From Procambarus clarkii (taxonomy: Eukaryota > Arthropoda > Malacostraca > Decapoda > Cambaridae), in contig NC_091151.1 of assembly GCF_040958095.1 (NCBI RefSeq), positions 4,155,094-4,219,093 on the forward strand: 64,000 nt of DNA, given 5' to 3'. Position numbers and translations under genes: made by a program. Of the stretch, positions 1-9,612 are shown piece by piece. The notes under the pieces are model-generated. The model made no database searches. It saw only the letters and a list, made by a program, of their open reading frames with translations, and was not told where the DNA came from. Position 1 is the stretch's first letter; each line of letters begins with the position of its first letter.

Positions 1-60
1 TTCATTATGTATGAGGTCAATTTTTGTTTATTGGAGTTAAAATTAACGTAGATATATGAC

Positions 61-175
61 CGAACCTAACCAACCCTACCTAACCTAACCTATCTTTATA
101 GGTTAGGTTTGGTTAGGTAGCCGAAAAAGTTAGGTTAGGTTTGGTTAGGTAGGTTAGGTAGTCGAAAAGCAATTA
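61..175. repeat. degenerate TTAGG/CCTAA telomere-like blocks
   Basis: CCTAA-rich sequence on the left is followed by TTAGG-rich sequence on the right, so the block can fold back on itself. The arthropod telomere unit is TTAGG. Here the copies are short, mixed with variant units and embedded in a dispersed repeat. A second copy of the same arrangement lies at about 539-655. It is part of an interspersed repeat rather than a chromosome end. Confidence 0.7.
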
Positions 176-181
176 ATTCAT

Positions 182-423
<242 letters not shown>

Positions 424-483
424 CTGAATTAATATATTTACTATAATTTTTTTCTTATGAAATGATAAAGCAACCCTTTTCTC

Positions 484-742
484 TATGTATGAGGTCAAAT
501 TTTTTTTATTGGAGTTAAAATTAACGTAGATATATGACCGAACCTAACCAACCCTACCTAACCTAACCTAACCTATATTTATAGGTAAGGTTAGGTTAGG
601 TAGCCAAAAAAAGCTAGGTTAGGTTAGGTTAGGTAGGTTAGGTAGACGAAAAAACATTAATTCATGAAAACTTGGCTTATTAGGCAAATCGGGCCTTGAA
701 TAGTAGGCTGAGAAGTGAGTTCTGGCTACTAGGTACGACATA
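484..742. repeat. second copy of the 1-260 repeat unit
   Basis: From 484 onward the sequence repeats bases 1-260 closely: the same ATGTATGAGGTCAA start, the same CCTAA/TTAGG palindrome and the same left arm ending at GTACGACA followed by a short TA tract. The matching right arm is missing. This copy is therefore truncated or interrupted after the TA tract at about 760. Confidence 0.7.
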
Positions 743-749
743 TATATAT

Positions 750-889
750 ATATATATACATACACTTTTCACTTTCCTTCTTATGATGTCTTCGACGAAA
801 CCATTGGAGAAGCCGTTATTGACTAGGACCTGCCTTACCCTACAGAGTTCTTCGTCGACTTGCTTCCATTCTGAGCTGTGGCTGAGCAA
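750..889 (-). pseudogene. Penelope-like element fragment (RT to endonuclease linker)
   Basis: The minus strand encodes about 45 residues containing ELCRVRQVLVNNGF and ending in a basic IIRRKVK motif. This resembles the connector between reverse transcriptase and GIY-YIG endonuclease in Penelope-like elements, where an asparagine-glycine turn precedes the endonuclease. The apparent continuation lies on the opposite strand at 1240-1862, so the element has been broken and partly inverted. There is no complete domain. The assignment rests on recalled family pattern and on proximity to the second fragment. Confidence 0.5.
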
Positions 890-902
890 CCCGTCCTCTT
901 AA

Positions 903-1230
903 AATTAACGTCACTTTTGGCTGGTATGCGCGCTATGGCCAAATTTGGACGTAATTTGAAATGAAATCGACTCACAAAAGTGACGTTCTGTTCCGTTTTC
1001 TATTTGAGTCGTCCGGCTTACGCGCAGAGGTTTAAGAGGACGCTTTAAATTAACGTTTTTCATAACGTTTTGAAACTTTATGAGAATTTCCTGCCCACCT
1101 AACCTATCAGAGGACCCTTAACTTACTGTTGTTGAAAAAAAAAATCCCAAATTTATTTTCATTTTTTTTTCATTTTCAAATTACGTCCAAATTTGGCCAT
1201 ACGGGCAAACGGCCAAAAGCGACGTTATTT
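903..1230. repeat. terminal-inverted-repeat element (MITE-like)
   Basis: The left end (903-965) contains GGCCAAATTTGGACGTAATT. Its reverse complement recurs at about 1170-1229. The inverted ends are about 60 bases with modest divergence and enclose about 200 bases of non-coding sequence. No ORF of note lies inside. A short non-autonomous DNA transposon is the simplest reading. I could not define a clean target-site duplication. Confidence 0.6.
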
Positions 1231-1239
1231 TTGAGAGAA

Positions 1240-1862
1240 CAGGTTGGGCTGAGAGCACGGAGAGCCATGCAACCTCTGAAGAGACAACTAACACAACACC
1301 TATACCCCCTATTAGACTATTTTACAGGAACTTCTTTTCCATAGCTCATAAAACGGAGGAAAGGGTCCTGAAAGATATTGTTAATAGAAACGTTATCCCT
1401 ACAGACAAAAATCAGAGGATACAACTGACGATTTACTATAAAACCAGAAAAACGGCCAGCCTACTCATGAGAAACTCTCCAGACACAAAACAGAACGCTT
1501 TAAAAGAGACTAACGTCGTCTATGCCTTCAAATGCCCACTTGGGGACTGTAAGCTCCAAAAAACCCAGTATATAGGCAAGACAACAACATCTCTTTCTAG
1601 GCGTTTAACGATGCATAAGCAACAGGGCTCCATTAAGGAACATATAATCTCTTCCCACAACCAAACCATCGCCAGAGAAATCCTAGTAAACAACACAGAA
1701 ATCATCGATAGATACAGCGATAGCAGGCGGCTTGACGTTTGCGAGGCACTACACATCAAGAAGTCAACACCAGCAATCAACAGCCAATTATTGCACAACT
1801 ATATTCTACCCACCTCAAGACTCCGCTCCAATATAGAAGCATCAAGAAATATGGACCAATAG
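1240..1862 (+). pseudogene. Penelope-like element 3' part with GIY-YIG endonuclease
   Basis: One plus-strand frame is open from about 1240 to the stop at 1860-1862. The upstream part contains RLFYRNFF and KDIVNRNVIPTDKN. It is followed by a GIY-YIG nuclease: VVYAFKCPLGDC, a spacer, QYIGKTTTSLSRRL and a downstream H-x-x-QGS-x-x-EH segment. The CPxxDC cysteines before the YIG match the zinc-binding insertion seen in Penelope-like endonucleases. The reverse transcriptase is absent, so this is a 5'-truncated, inactive copy. An ATG at 1467 would give a 131-residue product, but nothing suggests it is expressed as a gene. Confidence 0.8.
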
Positions 1863-2023
1863 GCTTTCTACAAACACTTCTATTCAATATCCATTGTTTC
1901 GTGTTCTGTCTTGTGTTGATGAAATTAATACCCTATTAATACCACATTTTGTTCTGTCTTGTGTTAATGCCACATCACCCCTTCCACCTACCTTGAGGTG
2001 CTTCCTTGAGGTGCTTCCGGGGC

Positions 2024-5000
2024 TTAGTGTCCCCGCGGCCCGGTCGTCGACCAGGCCTCCTGGTTGCTGGACTGATCAACCAGGCTGTTAGACGCGGCTG
2101 CTCGCAGCCTGACGTATGAGTCACAGCCTGGTTGATCAGGTATCCTTTGGAGGTGCTTATCCAGTTCTCTCTTGAACACTGTGAGGGGTTTGCCAGTTAT
2201 GCCCCTTATGTGTAGTGGAAGCGTGTTGAACAGTCTCGGGCCTCTGATGTTGATAGAGTTCTCTCTCAGAGTACCTGTTGCACCTCTGCTTTTCAACGGG
2301 GGTATTCTGCACATCCTGCCATGTCTTCTGGTCTCATGTGGTGTTATTTCTGTGTGCAGGTTTGGGACCAGCCCCTCAATTATTTTCCACGTGTAAATTA
2401 TTATGTATCTCTCCCGCCTGCGCTCAAGGGAGTACAGATTTAGGCTCTTTAGTCGGTCCCAGTAATTTAGATGTTTTACTGAGTGGATTCTAGCAGTAAA
2501 GGATCTCTGCACGCTCTCTAGGTCAGCAATTTCTCCAGCTTTGAAAGGGGCTGTCATTGTGCAGCAGTACTCCACTCTAGATAGCACAAGCGTTTTGAAA
2601 AGTATCATCATCGGTATAGCATCTCTAGTGTGAAAAGTTCTTGTTATCCAACCTGTCATTTTTCTTGCAGTTGTGACGGCTACTTTATTGTGTTCTTTAA
2701 AGGTAAGGTCTTCCGACATGAGTACACCCAGGTCCTTTACATTGCCTTTTCGTTCTATGTTATGATTTGCCTGCGTTTTGTACGTGGTTCCTGTTTTTAT
2801 GTTTTCAATTTTTCCGTAGCGCATGAGCTGAAACTTATCCTCGTTGAATACCATATTATTTTCTGTAGCCCATAGAAAGACCTGATCAACATCTGATTGG
2901 AGGTTTGCCGTGTCCTCTATGTTGCCAACTCTCATGAAAATCCTAGTGTCATCTGCAAAGGATGATACAGTGCTATAGGTTGTGTTCTGGTCTATGTCCG
3001 ATATGAGGATGAGAAAAAGTACTGGAGCAAGCACAGTACCCTGGGGGACTGAGCTCTTCACGGTTGATGGGCTGGATTTTATTTTGTTGACTATTACACA
3101 TTGGGTTCTGTCAGTCAGGAAATTGTAGATCCATCTGCCTATTTTCCCGGTAATTCCTTTTGAACGCATTTTATGTGCAATAACACCATGGTCACATTTA
3201 TCAAAAGCTTTTGCGAAATCTGTGTAAATTACATCAGCGTTTTGTTTGTCTTCCATAGCATCTAATGCCATATCATAGTGGTCCAGCAACTGCGACAGGC
3301 AAGAGCGCCCTGTTCTGAAACCATGTTGTCCGGGGTTATGGAGATGCTGTGATTCCATGTATTTTGTGATCTTACTTCTTAGCACTCTCTCAAAAATTTT
3401 TATGATGTGCGATGTTAGTGCTATCGGTCTGTAATTTTTTGCCTCTGCCTTATTTCCTCCTTTATGGAGTGGTGCTATCTCTGCTGTTTTTAGTATGTCA
3501 GGGATAACGCCAGTATCTAGGCTTTGTCTCCACAGAATGTGAAGGGCCTGCGATAGTGGTTTTTTACAGTTCTTGATAAATATGGAGTTCCAAGAATCCG
3601 GGCCTGGTGCAGAGTGCATAGGCATACTGTTTATGGCTTCTTCAAAATCTAGTGGGGATAGGGCGACGTCTGATATGTGATTTGATGTTGGTATCATATC
3701 CATGAAAAATTCATTTGGGTTATCAATCTTTAGTGCATTTAATGGCTCACTGAAAACAGAGTCGTACTGCTTCCTCAGTAACTCGCTCATTTCTTTGTTG
3801 TCATCTGTGAAAGTTCCATCTCCCTTTCGCAGGGGCCCGATACTAGATGTGGTTTTTGATCTTGATTTTGCATAGGAGAAAAAATATTTCGGATTTCTCT
3901 CTATTTCACTGATGGCCTTTTGCTCTCTTTGCCTCTCCTGGGTTTTGTATGATTCTTGTAGCTTGAGTTCAATTGTTTCTATTTCTCTACCTAACCTTCT
4001 TCGCCGTTCTTGAGATAGGGTGCGACTCTCAAGTTGTTCCGCGATTCGTTTTCTTCGCCTATATAAGGAACGACGTTCCCGTTCCAATCTGCATCTCTTT
4101 CTCTTTTTTCTTAGGGGTATGCGGTTTGAACATATTTCTAGTGCTACTGAGCTTATTTTTTCCAGGCACTGGTTCAGGTTTGCATTTCCTAGCTGTTCTT
4201 CCCAATTTATTTCTGTGAAGTCCTGGTTTATTTGCTCCCAGTTTATCCGTTTATTATTGAAGTTGAATTTGCTGAAATCTCCTCCACCGGGAATCTGGAC
4301 TGGTTTTGGAGGTCCATTCCCCATGGTTGTCAGTACCTCAATTAAGTTGTGATCTGAGTAACAGGTATTTGTAATCATTATGTTCCCGATCAACTCATCA
4401 TTATTAGTGAAAATGAGGTCCAGCGTGTTCTCCTTCCTAGTTGGTTCTACTATTTGCTGGTTTAAGGCAAACCTATCGCACATCCGTAGCAGGTCATTTG
4501 CATGTGCCTGCTCATTTAGGCTACTTCCTGGTATTCTTTCTGATATTACTGTATTAGCCAGGTGCTTCCATTTCAGGTGCCGTAGGTTGAAGTCCCCAAG
4601 CAGGATGATGTTCGGAGCTGGATTTGTGAGGTTTTCCAAGCAGTGCTCTATTTTCATTAGTTGGTCTTTAAACTGCTGAGGGTTTGCCTCCGGTGACTTA
4701 TATACAAGGACAACAACTACATTTAGGATCTCTATTTTGACTATCAGCACTTCCACCATATCATTTGAGGTGTTTAGCAGCTCAGTACAGATGAGTGTGT
4801 CTTTGATGTAGAGGCTGACCCCACCCTGAAGCCGGTGTTTCCTATCACATCTGAAGAGATTGTATTCTGGGATCCATATTTCACCATCAAGGTAGTCCTT
4901 TGTGTGAGTTTCCGTTAGGGCTGCAAACACTGCATTTGCCTCATGAAGGAGACCATCTATAAAATGAACTTTGTTGGATTTGCGTGTTTTTATACCCTGG

Positions 5001-5155
5001 ATGTTGGCAAATATAAATGATGTTATCGTGTTAGTGGAAGTGCTGGATGCTTTAATTGGTGTTAATATCTGAGGCTCTGGTAAGGAGGCCACTGTGTTTG
5101 CGTCCTCTCTAGCATTTGACCGAGTTGGTGGTAGAGTCTGGTCATTTTTAGCCAT
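2024..5155 (-). CDS. LINE ORF2: EEP endonuclease plus reverse transcriptase
   Basis: The 1043-residue protein starts at MAKNDQT. Residues about 45-280 form an endonuclease/exonuclease/phosphatase domain, with FANIQGIKT, ALTETHT, LLGDFNLRH and YSDHNLIEV supplying the catalytic asparagine, glutamate, aspartate and histidine positions. The reverse transcriptase follows, with PGPDSWNSIF, YRPIALTS, DFAKAFD near residue 645, SSVPQGTVLAPVLFL and the catalytic FADDT near residue 733. The C-terminal segment with LYSLERRRERYIIIYTWKI is typical of CR1-like LINEs. The protein nicks target DNA and copies the element RNA at the nick. No stop or frameshift is visible. Translation probably depends on reinitiation or frameshifting because the start lies inside ORF1. 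Confidence 0.9.
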   Translation of the reverse strand: MAKNDQTLPPTRSNAREDANTVASLPEPQILTPIKASSTSTNTITSFIFANIQGIKTRKSNKVHFIDGLLHEANAVFAALTETHTKDYLDGEIWIPEYNLFRCDRKHRLQGGVSLYIKDTLICTELLNTSNDMVEVLIVKIEILNVVVVLVYKSPEANPQQFKDQLMKIEHCLENLTNPAPNIILLGDFNLRHLKWKHLANTVISERIPGSSLNEQAHANDLLRMCDRFALNQQIVEPTRKENTLDLIFTNNDELIGNIMITNTCYSDHNLIEVLTTMGNGPPKPVQIPGGGDFSKFNFNNKRINWEQINQDFTEINWEEQLGNANLNQCLEKISSVALEICSNRIPLRKKRKRCRLERERRSLYRRRKRIAEQLESRTLSQERRRRLGREIETIELKLQESYKTQERQREQKAISEIERNPKYFFSYAKSRSKTTSSIGPLRKGDGTFTDDNKEMSELLRKQYDSVFSEPLNALKIDNPNEFFMDMIPTSNHISDVALSPLDFEEAINSMPMHSAPGPDSWNSIFIKNCKKPLSQALHILWRQSLDTGVIPDILKTAEIAPLHKGGNKAEAKNYRPIALTSHIIKIFERVLRSKITKYMESQHLHNPGQHGFRTGRSCLSQLLDHYDMALDAMEDKQNADVIYTDFAKAFDKCDHGVIAHKMRSKGITGKIGRWIYNFLTDRTQCVIVNKIKSSPSTVKSSVPQGTVLAPVLFLILISDIDQNTTYSTVSSFADDTRIFMRVGNIEDTANLQSDVDQVFLWATENNMVFNEDKFQLMRYGKIENIKTGTTYKTQANHNIERKGNVKDLGVLMSEDLTFKEHNKVAVTTARKMTGWITRTFHTRDAIPMMILFKTLVLSRVEYCCTMTAPFKAGEIADLESVQRSFTARIHSVKHLNYWDRLKSLNLYSLERRRERYIIIYTWKIIEGLVPNLHTEITPHETRRHGRMCRIPPLKSRGATGTLRENSINIRGPRLFNTLPLHIRGITGKPLTVFKRELDKHLQRIPDQPGCDSYVRLRAAASNSLVDQSSNQEAWSTTGPRGH

Positions 5156-6201
5156 TCTTCTCCTCCTCCTCTTGCTAAAAAATTATCCCGGTTGATGGAG
5201 TAGTGGCTGTTTTCATAGTGGTAGTCTGTCGGTTTTATTCGCCTGGTACCTCTTATATGAAAAGCTGGGCATTCAGCATTGAAGCACTCTTTCCTGTCCA
5301 AAGAGTTCTTGCAAATTTCTGGGTGAAAGAATTCACAGCTTTTGGTACATTTACCTGTATTGAGGAGGTTTCTGCACTTTCTAGGGTGATTGTGTGTACA
5401 TGTTCCATTTATTCTTCCCGATTCCCCATGCTTACAGGTAGCCCATCTGTAATACCAACAGATTTTGGGGCCTTGTTTTGTTTGTTTCCCTCTGCCAGGG
5501 ACCGCACTCTGCTGCGGCGCCCCCGACACTGTGCTCTGCTCCGGTGCCTGTGACACCGCGCTCTGCTCCGGTGCCTGCGACACCGCGCACTGCTCAGGGG
5601 TCCCCGACTCCGCGCCCTGCTCAGGCATCCCCGACTCCGCGCCCTGCTCAGGCATCCCCGACTCCGTGCCCTGCTCAGGCATCCCCGACTCCGCGCCCTG
5701 CTCAGGCATCCCCGACTCCGCGCCCTGCTCAGGCATCCCCGACTCCGCGCCCTGCTCAGGCATCCCCGACTCCGCGCCCTGCTCAGGCATCCCCGACTCC
5801 GCGCCCTGCTCAGGCATCCCCGACTCCGTGCCCTGCTCAGGCATCCCCGACTCCGCGCCCTGCTCAGGCGCCGCTGCCACAGAGCTCTGTGCTACAGCTG
5901 GTTGTACCTTGGTGTCATGTACAGTTTGTTTGAAGACATTAGAAATTGCTATGCAGGCATTAATTAGTAATTCTCTGTTTTCGGCGGGAGTTTTATCCAG
6001 GATTTCCATCAATTTCAAAAAAGTTACATCATCCTTTTTGCAGAGCCAGTACACAGAGTGGTCACTGGGACCATTTCTCCTTGAATTGTTAGTCATGTTG
6101 GCACATTTTTTGTGTATGGCTGCTGAACAGAGTTGGCATTGAAAGCTCTGTTGGTAATCTACCTTCATGTTGCATTCTATGCACGTTTTTATCAAAGCCA
6201 T
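5062..6201 (-). CDS. LINE ORF1: PHD-like and CCCH zinc-finger protein with 9-residue repeats
   Basis: I place the start at the internal methionine MALIKTCIEC (6201); the open frame continues upstream to 6324. The N-terminus has cysteine/histidine spacing of a PHD-type finger (CIEC, CQLC, IHKKC, YWLC). A low-complexity middle contains about 13 copies of a PEQGAESGM-like nonapeptide. The C-terminal third carries CCCH fingers (CWYYRWATCKHGE with CTHNHP; CRNLLNTGKCTKSCEFFHP; CKNSLDRKECFNAECPAFH). Such ORF1 proteins are expected to bind the element RNA. The nonapeptide array makes this ORF1 unusual and is probably length-polymorphic. The last 94 bases overlap ORF2. Confidence 0.85.
   Translation of the reverse strand: MALIKTCIECNMKVDYQQSFQCQLCSAAIHKKCANMTNNSRRNGPSDHSVYWLCKKDDVTFLKLMEILDKTPAENRELLINACIAISNVFKQTVHDTKVQPAVAQSSVAAAPEQGAESGMPEQGTESGMPEQGAESGMPEQGAESGMPEQGAESGMPEQGAESGMPEQGAESGMPEQGTESGMPEQGAESGMPEQGAESGTPEQCAVSQAPEQSAVSQAPEQSTVSGAPQQSAVPGRGKQTKQGPKICWYYRWATCKHGESGRINGTCTHNHPRKCRNLLNTGKCTKSCEFFHPEICKNSLDRKECFNAECPAFHIRGTRRIKPTDYHYENSHYSINRDNFLARGGGEEWLKMTRLYHQLGQMLERTQTQWPPYQSLRY
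5515..5870 (-). repeat. 27-bp coding minisatellite inside LINE ORF1
   Basis: A unit reading CCCGACTCCGCGCCCTGCTC plus CAGGCAT on the plus strand repeats about ten times nearly perfectly, followed by more diverged units. The 27-base period keeps the reading frame and encodes PEQGAESGM or PEQGTESGM. Near identity of the central copies indicates recent expansion by slippage or unequal exchange. Confidence 0.85.
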
Positions 6202-6581
6202 TTTTTGAACACTTCTGTTCAGTGGTGATGGTCTTACAAGGTGGGGTGTTGACCGGTGGGGGAGTTGACCGCGGGTGCTGGCCGTGGGAGCTGGCCGTGG
6301 GTGTTGACCGTGGGTGTTTACCAACTTGAAATAGGCCTGGAAGAGGCTGTATGGACGGCCACTGTTGCTACCACGTGTCGCACTCTTAATTTGTTTTGTT
6401 CACTTGTTAGATTACATTACCTCACCTCACCTCACCTCACTCTAATTACATTACCTCACCTCACTCTAATGTAGATATAAAATCGGAGATACGTAAGTTC
6501 TATTCAGTTGTGTATTTGTGAACTAAAGTCTTTGAAAATGTAATAAGTTTTACGAAACGCGCCCGTGTCGCGTCAGACTAG

Positions 6582-6643
<62 letters not shown>
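6582..6643. repeat. (TA)n microsatellite
   Basis: A pure TA tract of about 60 bases. The 100 bases to its left end in GTCGCGTCAGACTAGAAATA and are not assigned to any element. Confidence 0.95.
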
Positions 6644-6646
<3 letters not shown>

Positions 6647-6657
6647 GCTATCACCTC

Positions 6658-6795
6658 ATTATGTCCGGTCGTGATGGTCAAGTGGATTAAGGCGTCTTGT
6701 ACATACCAGTTGCGTGGCATCTGGGAGTATGGGTTCGAGTCACTTCTGGGGTGTGAGTTTTCAGTTGCATATTGTCCTGGGGACCATTCAGGCTT
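6658..6795 (+). repeat. tRNA-derived SINE
   Basis: An RNA polymerase III A-box-like TGGTCAAGTGG lies at 6675-6685 and a B-box-like GGTTCGAGTCA at 6732-6742. The spacing of about 46 bases between the boxes and the TTAAGGCG after the A box resemble a tRNA-Leu/Ser type with a long variable arm. The acceptor ends do not pair, so this is a SINE head and not a functional tRNA. A (TA)n tract follows at 6799. Confidence 0.7.
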
Positions 6796-6798
6796 GTT

Positions 6799-6880
<82 letters not shown>
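6799..6880. repeat. (TA)n microsatellite at left boundary of the Penelope element
   Basis: An uninterrupted TA tract of about 80 bases ends exactly where the inverted terminal sequence of the Penelope-like element begins. A similar tract (17977-18041) sits just beyond its other end. Confidence 0.95.
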
Positions 6881-6882
<2 letters not shown>

Positions 6883-6883
6883 A

Positions 6884-7375
6884 AGATGAATAGGAAAACC
6901 AGGGATATACTGAACATCTTGTTTCAGAATATTTGCTTTAAAATGCATAACGTTTCGAATACTTCTCGTATTCATCATCAGATCTAAAAGAAAAAACAGA
7001 AATCACAATCAAATAGCTAGTAAACAAAATAAGGAAAATGCTTAAAAAACAAAACACTTAAGCGCACTTAAATCGATCAATACAAATAAAACTTATTAAC
7101 TGTCACATATATTAAAACTAATTTAAAATCCATTAAACTACAAGATGAAATTTATAACTACTAAAACAAACCATTCTATTAAACTTACGTGAAGTGATCA
7201 GAAGTGAAACTTGATACCTAACACATAGATACTAAACACTATAACAAATATTTATATAATGAATACAAATCTCCAAAAAATGTATGTAAAATACAAACAG
7301 AATAAACGACAATTATAACATACTAACCAACATCTTATAAAAAACTCAAATATTAAATAAAATTAATTACCAAAA
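6884..7375. repeat. Penelope terminal repeat, left copy
   Basis: This is the reverse complement of 17400-17945, with indels. Shared blocks include CAGGGATATACTGAACATCT at the outer end, the ribozyme core, and AGAAGTGAAACTTGATACCT further in. Homology fades after about 7375, where the sequence becomes unique AT-rich 3' sequence of the element. It contains no reading frame of its own. Confidence 0.85.
6930..6990 (-). ncRNA. hammerhead ribozyme motif, Penelope 3' end
   Basis: Read on the minus strand: CTGATGA (6981-6975), then the stem-II arm GAATAC, loop GAGAA, arm GTATTC, then GAAA (6956-6953) and CGTT. These are the conserved hammerhead core boxes separated by a perfect 6-bp helix. The sequence after GAAA gives a palindromic ACGT, compatible with the minimal stem III of retrotransposon hammerheads that work best as dimers. 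Stem I is weak, with two pairs next to the core and a CTTT/AAAG pairing further out. It is in the sense orientation of the element. Confidence 0.75.
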
Positions 7376-7466
7376 AATGTATTGTATATCTTAATAAAAT
7401 ATATCTTAATTAAATATTAATGTACAATGTCAAGACTTGAAATAAGTAAGAAAGGGCAAAGACATG

Positions 7467-9471
7467 TGTTATGATCTCAGCCTACAGGAGAAACGAGTCT
7501 CCCTCCTTGAGAGTTATTCAGCAAGCCTGACCTGATTAGAAGGTCTAGTAAGTATTGAGGTGATAACCCATATGAAAAATGGCTGGTTGGATACGTAAAA
7601 CAATTTAAGATTATGGGCAGTAAGTAAGGAAATAGATAAATGACTGGCTAGGAGATGTGGACATTTTGCTGGAGGCGTGAGGCTCGCTTCCGGAGGACCT
7701 TGACCTCACTTGAGTGCCAGACATCGCAGGGGGAAGCCGCGCTCCGTTGAGCTCCCATCAGAAGGGAACCCCTAGTGATATATCTCGAAGAGAAGAGAAG
7801 TGTGCGGACGTACCAGCTGTGGAATCGAGCTGGGAACGTTGTGGTCTCAAGTCCTGGTCGACGAGCAGATATTAAATCGCCCAGAGGCATTATTGTGGGC
7901 CGTGGGAGCGCCCTGACCAGACGCCGTCAGAGGGAAAGCGCCCTCGACCAATTAATCTGTGGTAAGCACGATATACGCCAGTTCATAGTGATCACTTGTA
8001 GTTGGTCGTGTGCCCAGCGACAGTAGCAATGTTTATTTATAAGTTAGACATGTTTTAATAAGGCAGAAGGCCTGAAATAGGAGAGTGAAGAGGGAGGAAC
8101 ACGGAGCGACGTCCGCCCCCTCTGAGCGCTGGCGGACGACTGAGGGAGCCTGGCTCCGGATGGAGGAAGACCCTCCCAGCGAGTGAGGACCGCCGCCAGG
8201 CGAGGTGGAGTATGGACCCGCCCAAAACGGGGGAGTCCACTCTCACTGTATGTAGAGAACAGATAGAGGTTTGAGGCAAGCATATTGTGTGGTTATTTTT
8301 GTTTATGTGTTAAAGGGGAACGTTTTATTGGAGTGTCGATGGGTTGCAGGTTTGTCTTTTGGGGAAGAAGTTGCTGAGAACTTCGAAGCCAGCAGATGAA
8401 GTAAATGATGAGACTCCAAAGGTAGTGGAGCAGAGGACCTCGAGCTGTGAGGAGAAGCAGCAGTGAAGAGGAGTGTCACGTGCTTCTGTAGAGGTGGAGA
8501 AGTACCACAGTTGCTCGGGGAAACTTCATGGTGTAGCAGCCAAGAGAGCTGTGGAGGAACCTAGCAGAAGGGTGAAGCACCGTAGTTGCTCAGGGAAACT
8601 TCATGATAGCAGCCTGGAGGAGCTGCAGAGGATCCTGGTAGTGAAGCCCGGAAGAACCTAAGGATATTAGGGTAGTGAACTTCCAGAGGTGGAAGGGGAA
8701 GTTCTGGTGGATTACTAGTAGGGAGTTCATAGTGTTTGGTTGTCATTAGCGTGCAAGACGCAGTGAGAGGTGAGTGACTGTTGGCATTCTTATGTCAAGG
8801 AGTTTTTTATACTGAAGTATCAATGAACATTTATACTGGTATATGTTATTGCATTCAAATGCTGATATTCTATATACACATTATCTTGCTGATAGTGCAA
8901 CAGTGTATGTAGGCTTGACCAACTTGAGGAGGTTAATAGTATCAGGTGGTAACCAGGAGATAGGATACCACTTGATAAGCTGATAATAGAGTTCTGATGG
9001 TGTTGGAGTGCAACCTGATTGTGATATTATAGAGTATAGGATTCATTATTATTATATGTGTGGATGTATTGTGTATGTGCTTTGTCCAGTAAATGTGTCA
9101 CAATTTGCTGGTGTTTGCCCTTGTCCTAGTGAGGCTTCCCAGGAGGTAGTAAAGAAGGAGAGAGAAAGAACCAAGAACCACTGCTGTGGACAGGGTAGGA
9201 GGTAATACTAGTAAGTCATAGGGGATTGAGGAGATCATATCTTATCTAAGGAGAGAGTGGGGAGTCACAGCGGCTCGAGTGGGTGTGTGCACGTGACAAC
9301 GAGGCTAAGTGTTGGAGCCGCATCCCCTAAACGTGTGACGTTGAGCCCCTCTCCAAGAGCCAGAAGCGCCAAGGGTGATCTCCTAGTATAAGCACTCTAC
9401 CGAGTTGTGGGTTGGGTTGTCCGTAGAGAAGGATCAACGACGACAACACCAACCAACCCACAGTCTATAAT
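7467..9471 (+). repeat. 5' LTR (2005 bp)
   Basis: Starts TGTTATGATC and ends CTATAAT just before the primer-binding region. Within it, about 8500-8640 holds an imperfect tandem duplication around the motif GGGAAACTTCATG. No convincing ORF is present; the short ORFs occur identically in the other LTR and are by-products. Confidence 0.9.
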
Positions 9472-9474
9472 AAA

Positions 9475-9494
9475 TTGGGGGCCTGTGTCCGGGA
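9475..9494 (+). other. candidate primer-binding site
   Basis: TGGGGGCCTGTGTCCGGGAG begins three bases after the LTR end. It resembles the tRNA-Pro type primer site used by many retroelements (TGGGGGC followed by GTCCGGGA) but with a two-base longer centre. A TGG start matches the CCA end of a tRNA. The tRNA identity is uncertain. Confidence 0.5.
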
Positions 9495-9612
9495 GAGTGA
9501 ACTGACACACCCACACCCTGTCCAAGAGTGGATTTGTACACCCTTGCTGAAATAGATAAACTGTGTGACCGCAGGTGTATACTCTCTCTCTTGGGAAGAC
9601 TCACAGGACAAG

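Larger units (their letters stand above)
1990..6540 (-). mobile_element. two-ORF non-LTR retrotransposon (CR1/L2-Jockey-type LINE)
   Basis: On the minus strand ORF1 (6201-5062) and ORF2 (5155-2024) overlap by 94 bases in different frames, the usual arrangement of a full LINE. The 3' tail ends in repeats of ACCTCAAGG-type sequence near 1990-2010. The 5' side runs through a CTCACCTCA-repeat stretch (6415-6470). Both ORFs are open end to end, so the copy is young or at least coding-competent by inspection. The exact 5' end is unclear because unrelated-looking sequence precedes the (TA)n tract at 6582. Confidence 0.8.

Noticed and set aside
6658-6795. Functional tRNA gene
   Set aside because: A and B boxes are present but the acceptor and anticodon stems do not pair well. 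A SINE head fits better.
7648-9205. Short ORFs inside the LTRs
   Set aside because: They occur identically in both LTRs, have no motif and are explained by chance open frames.
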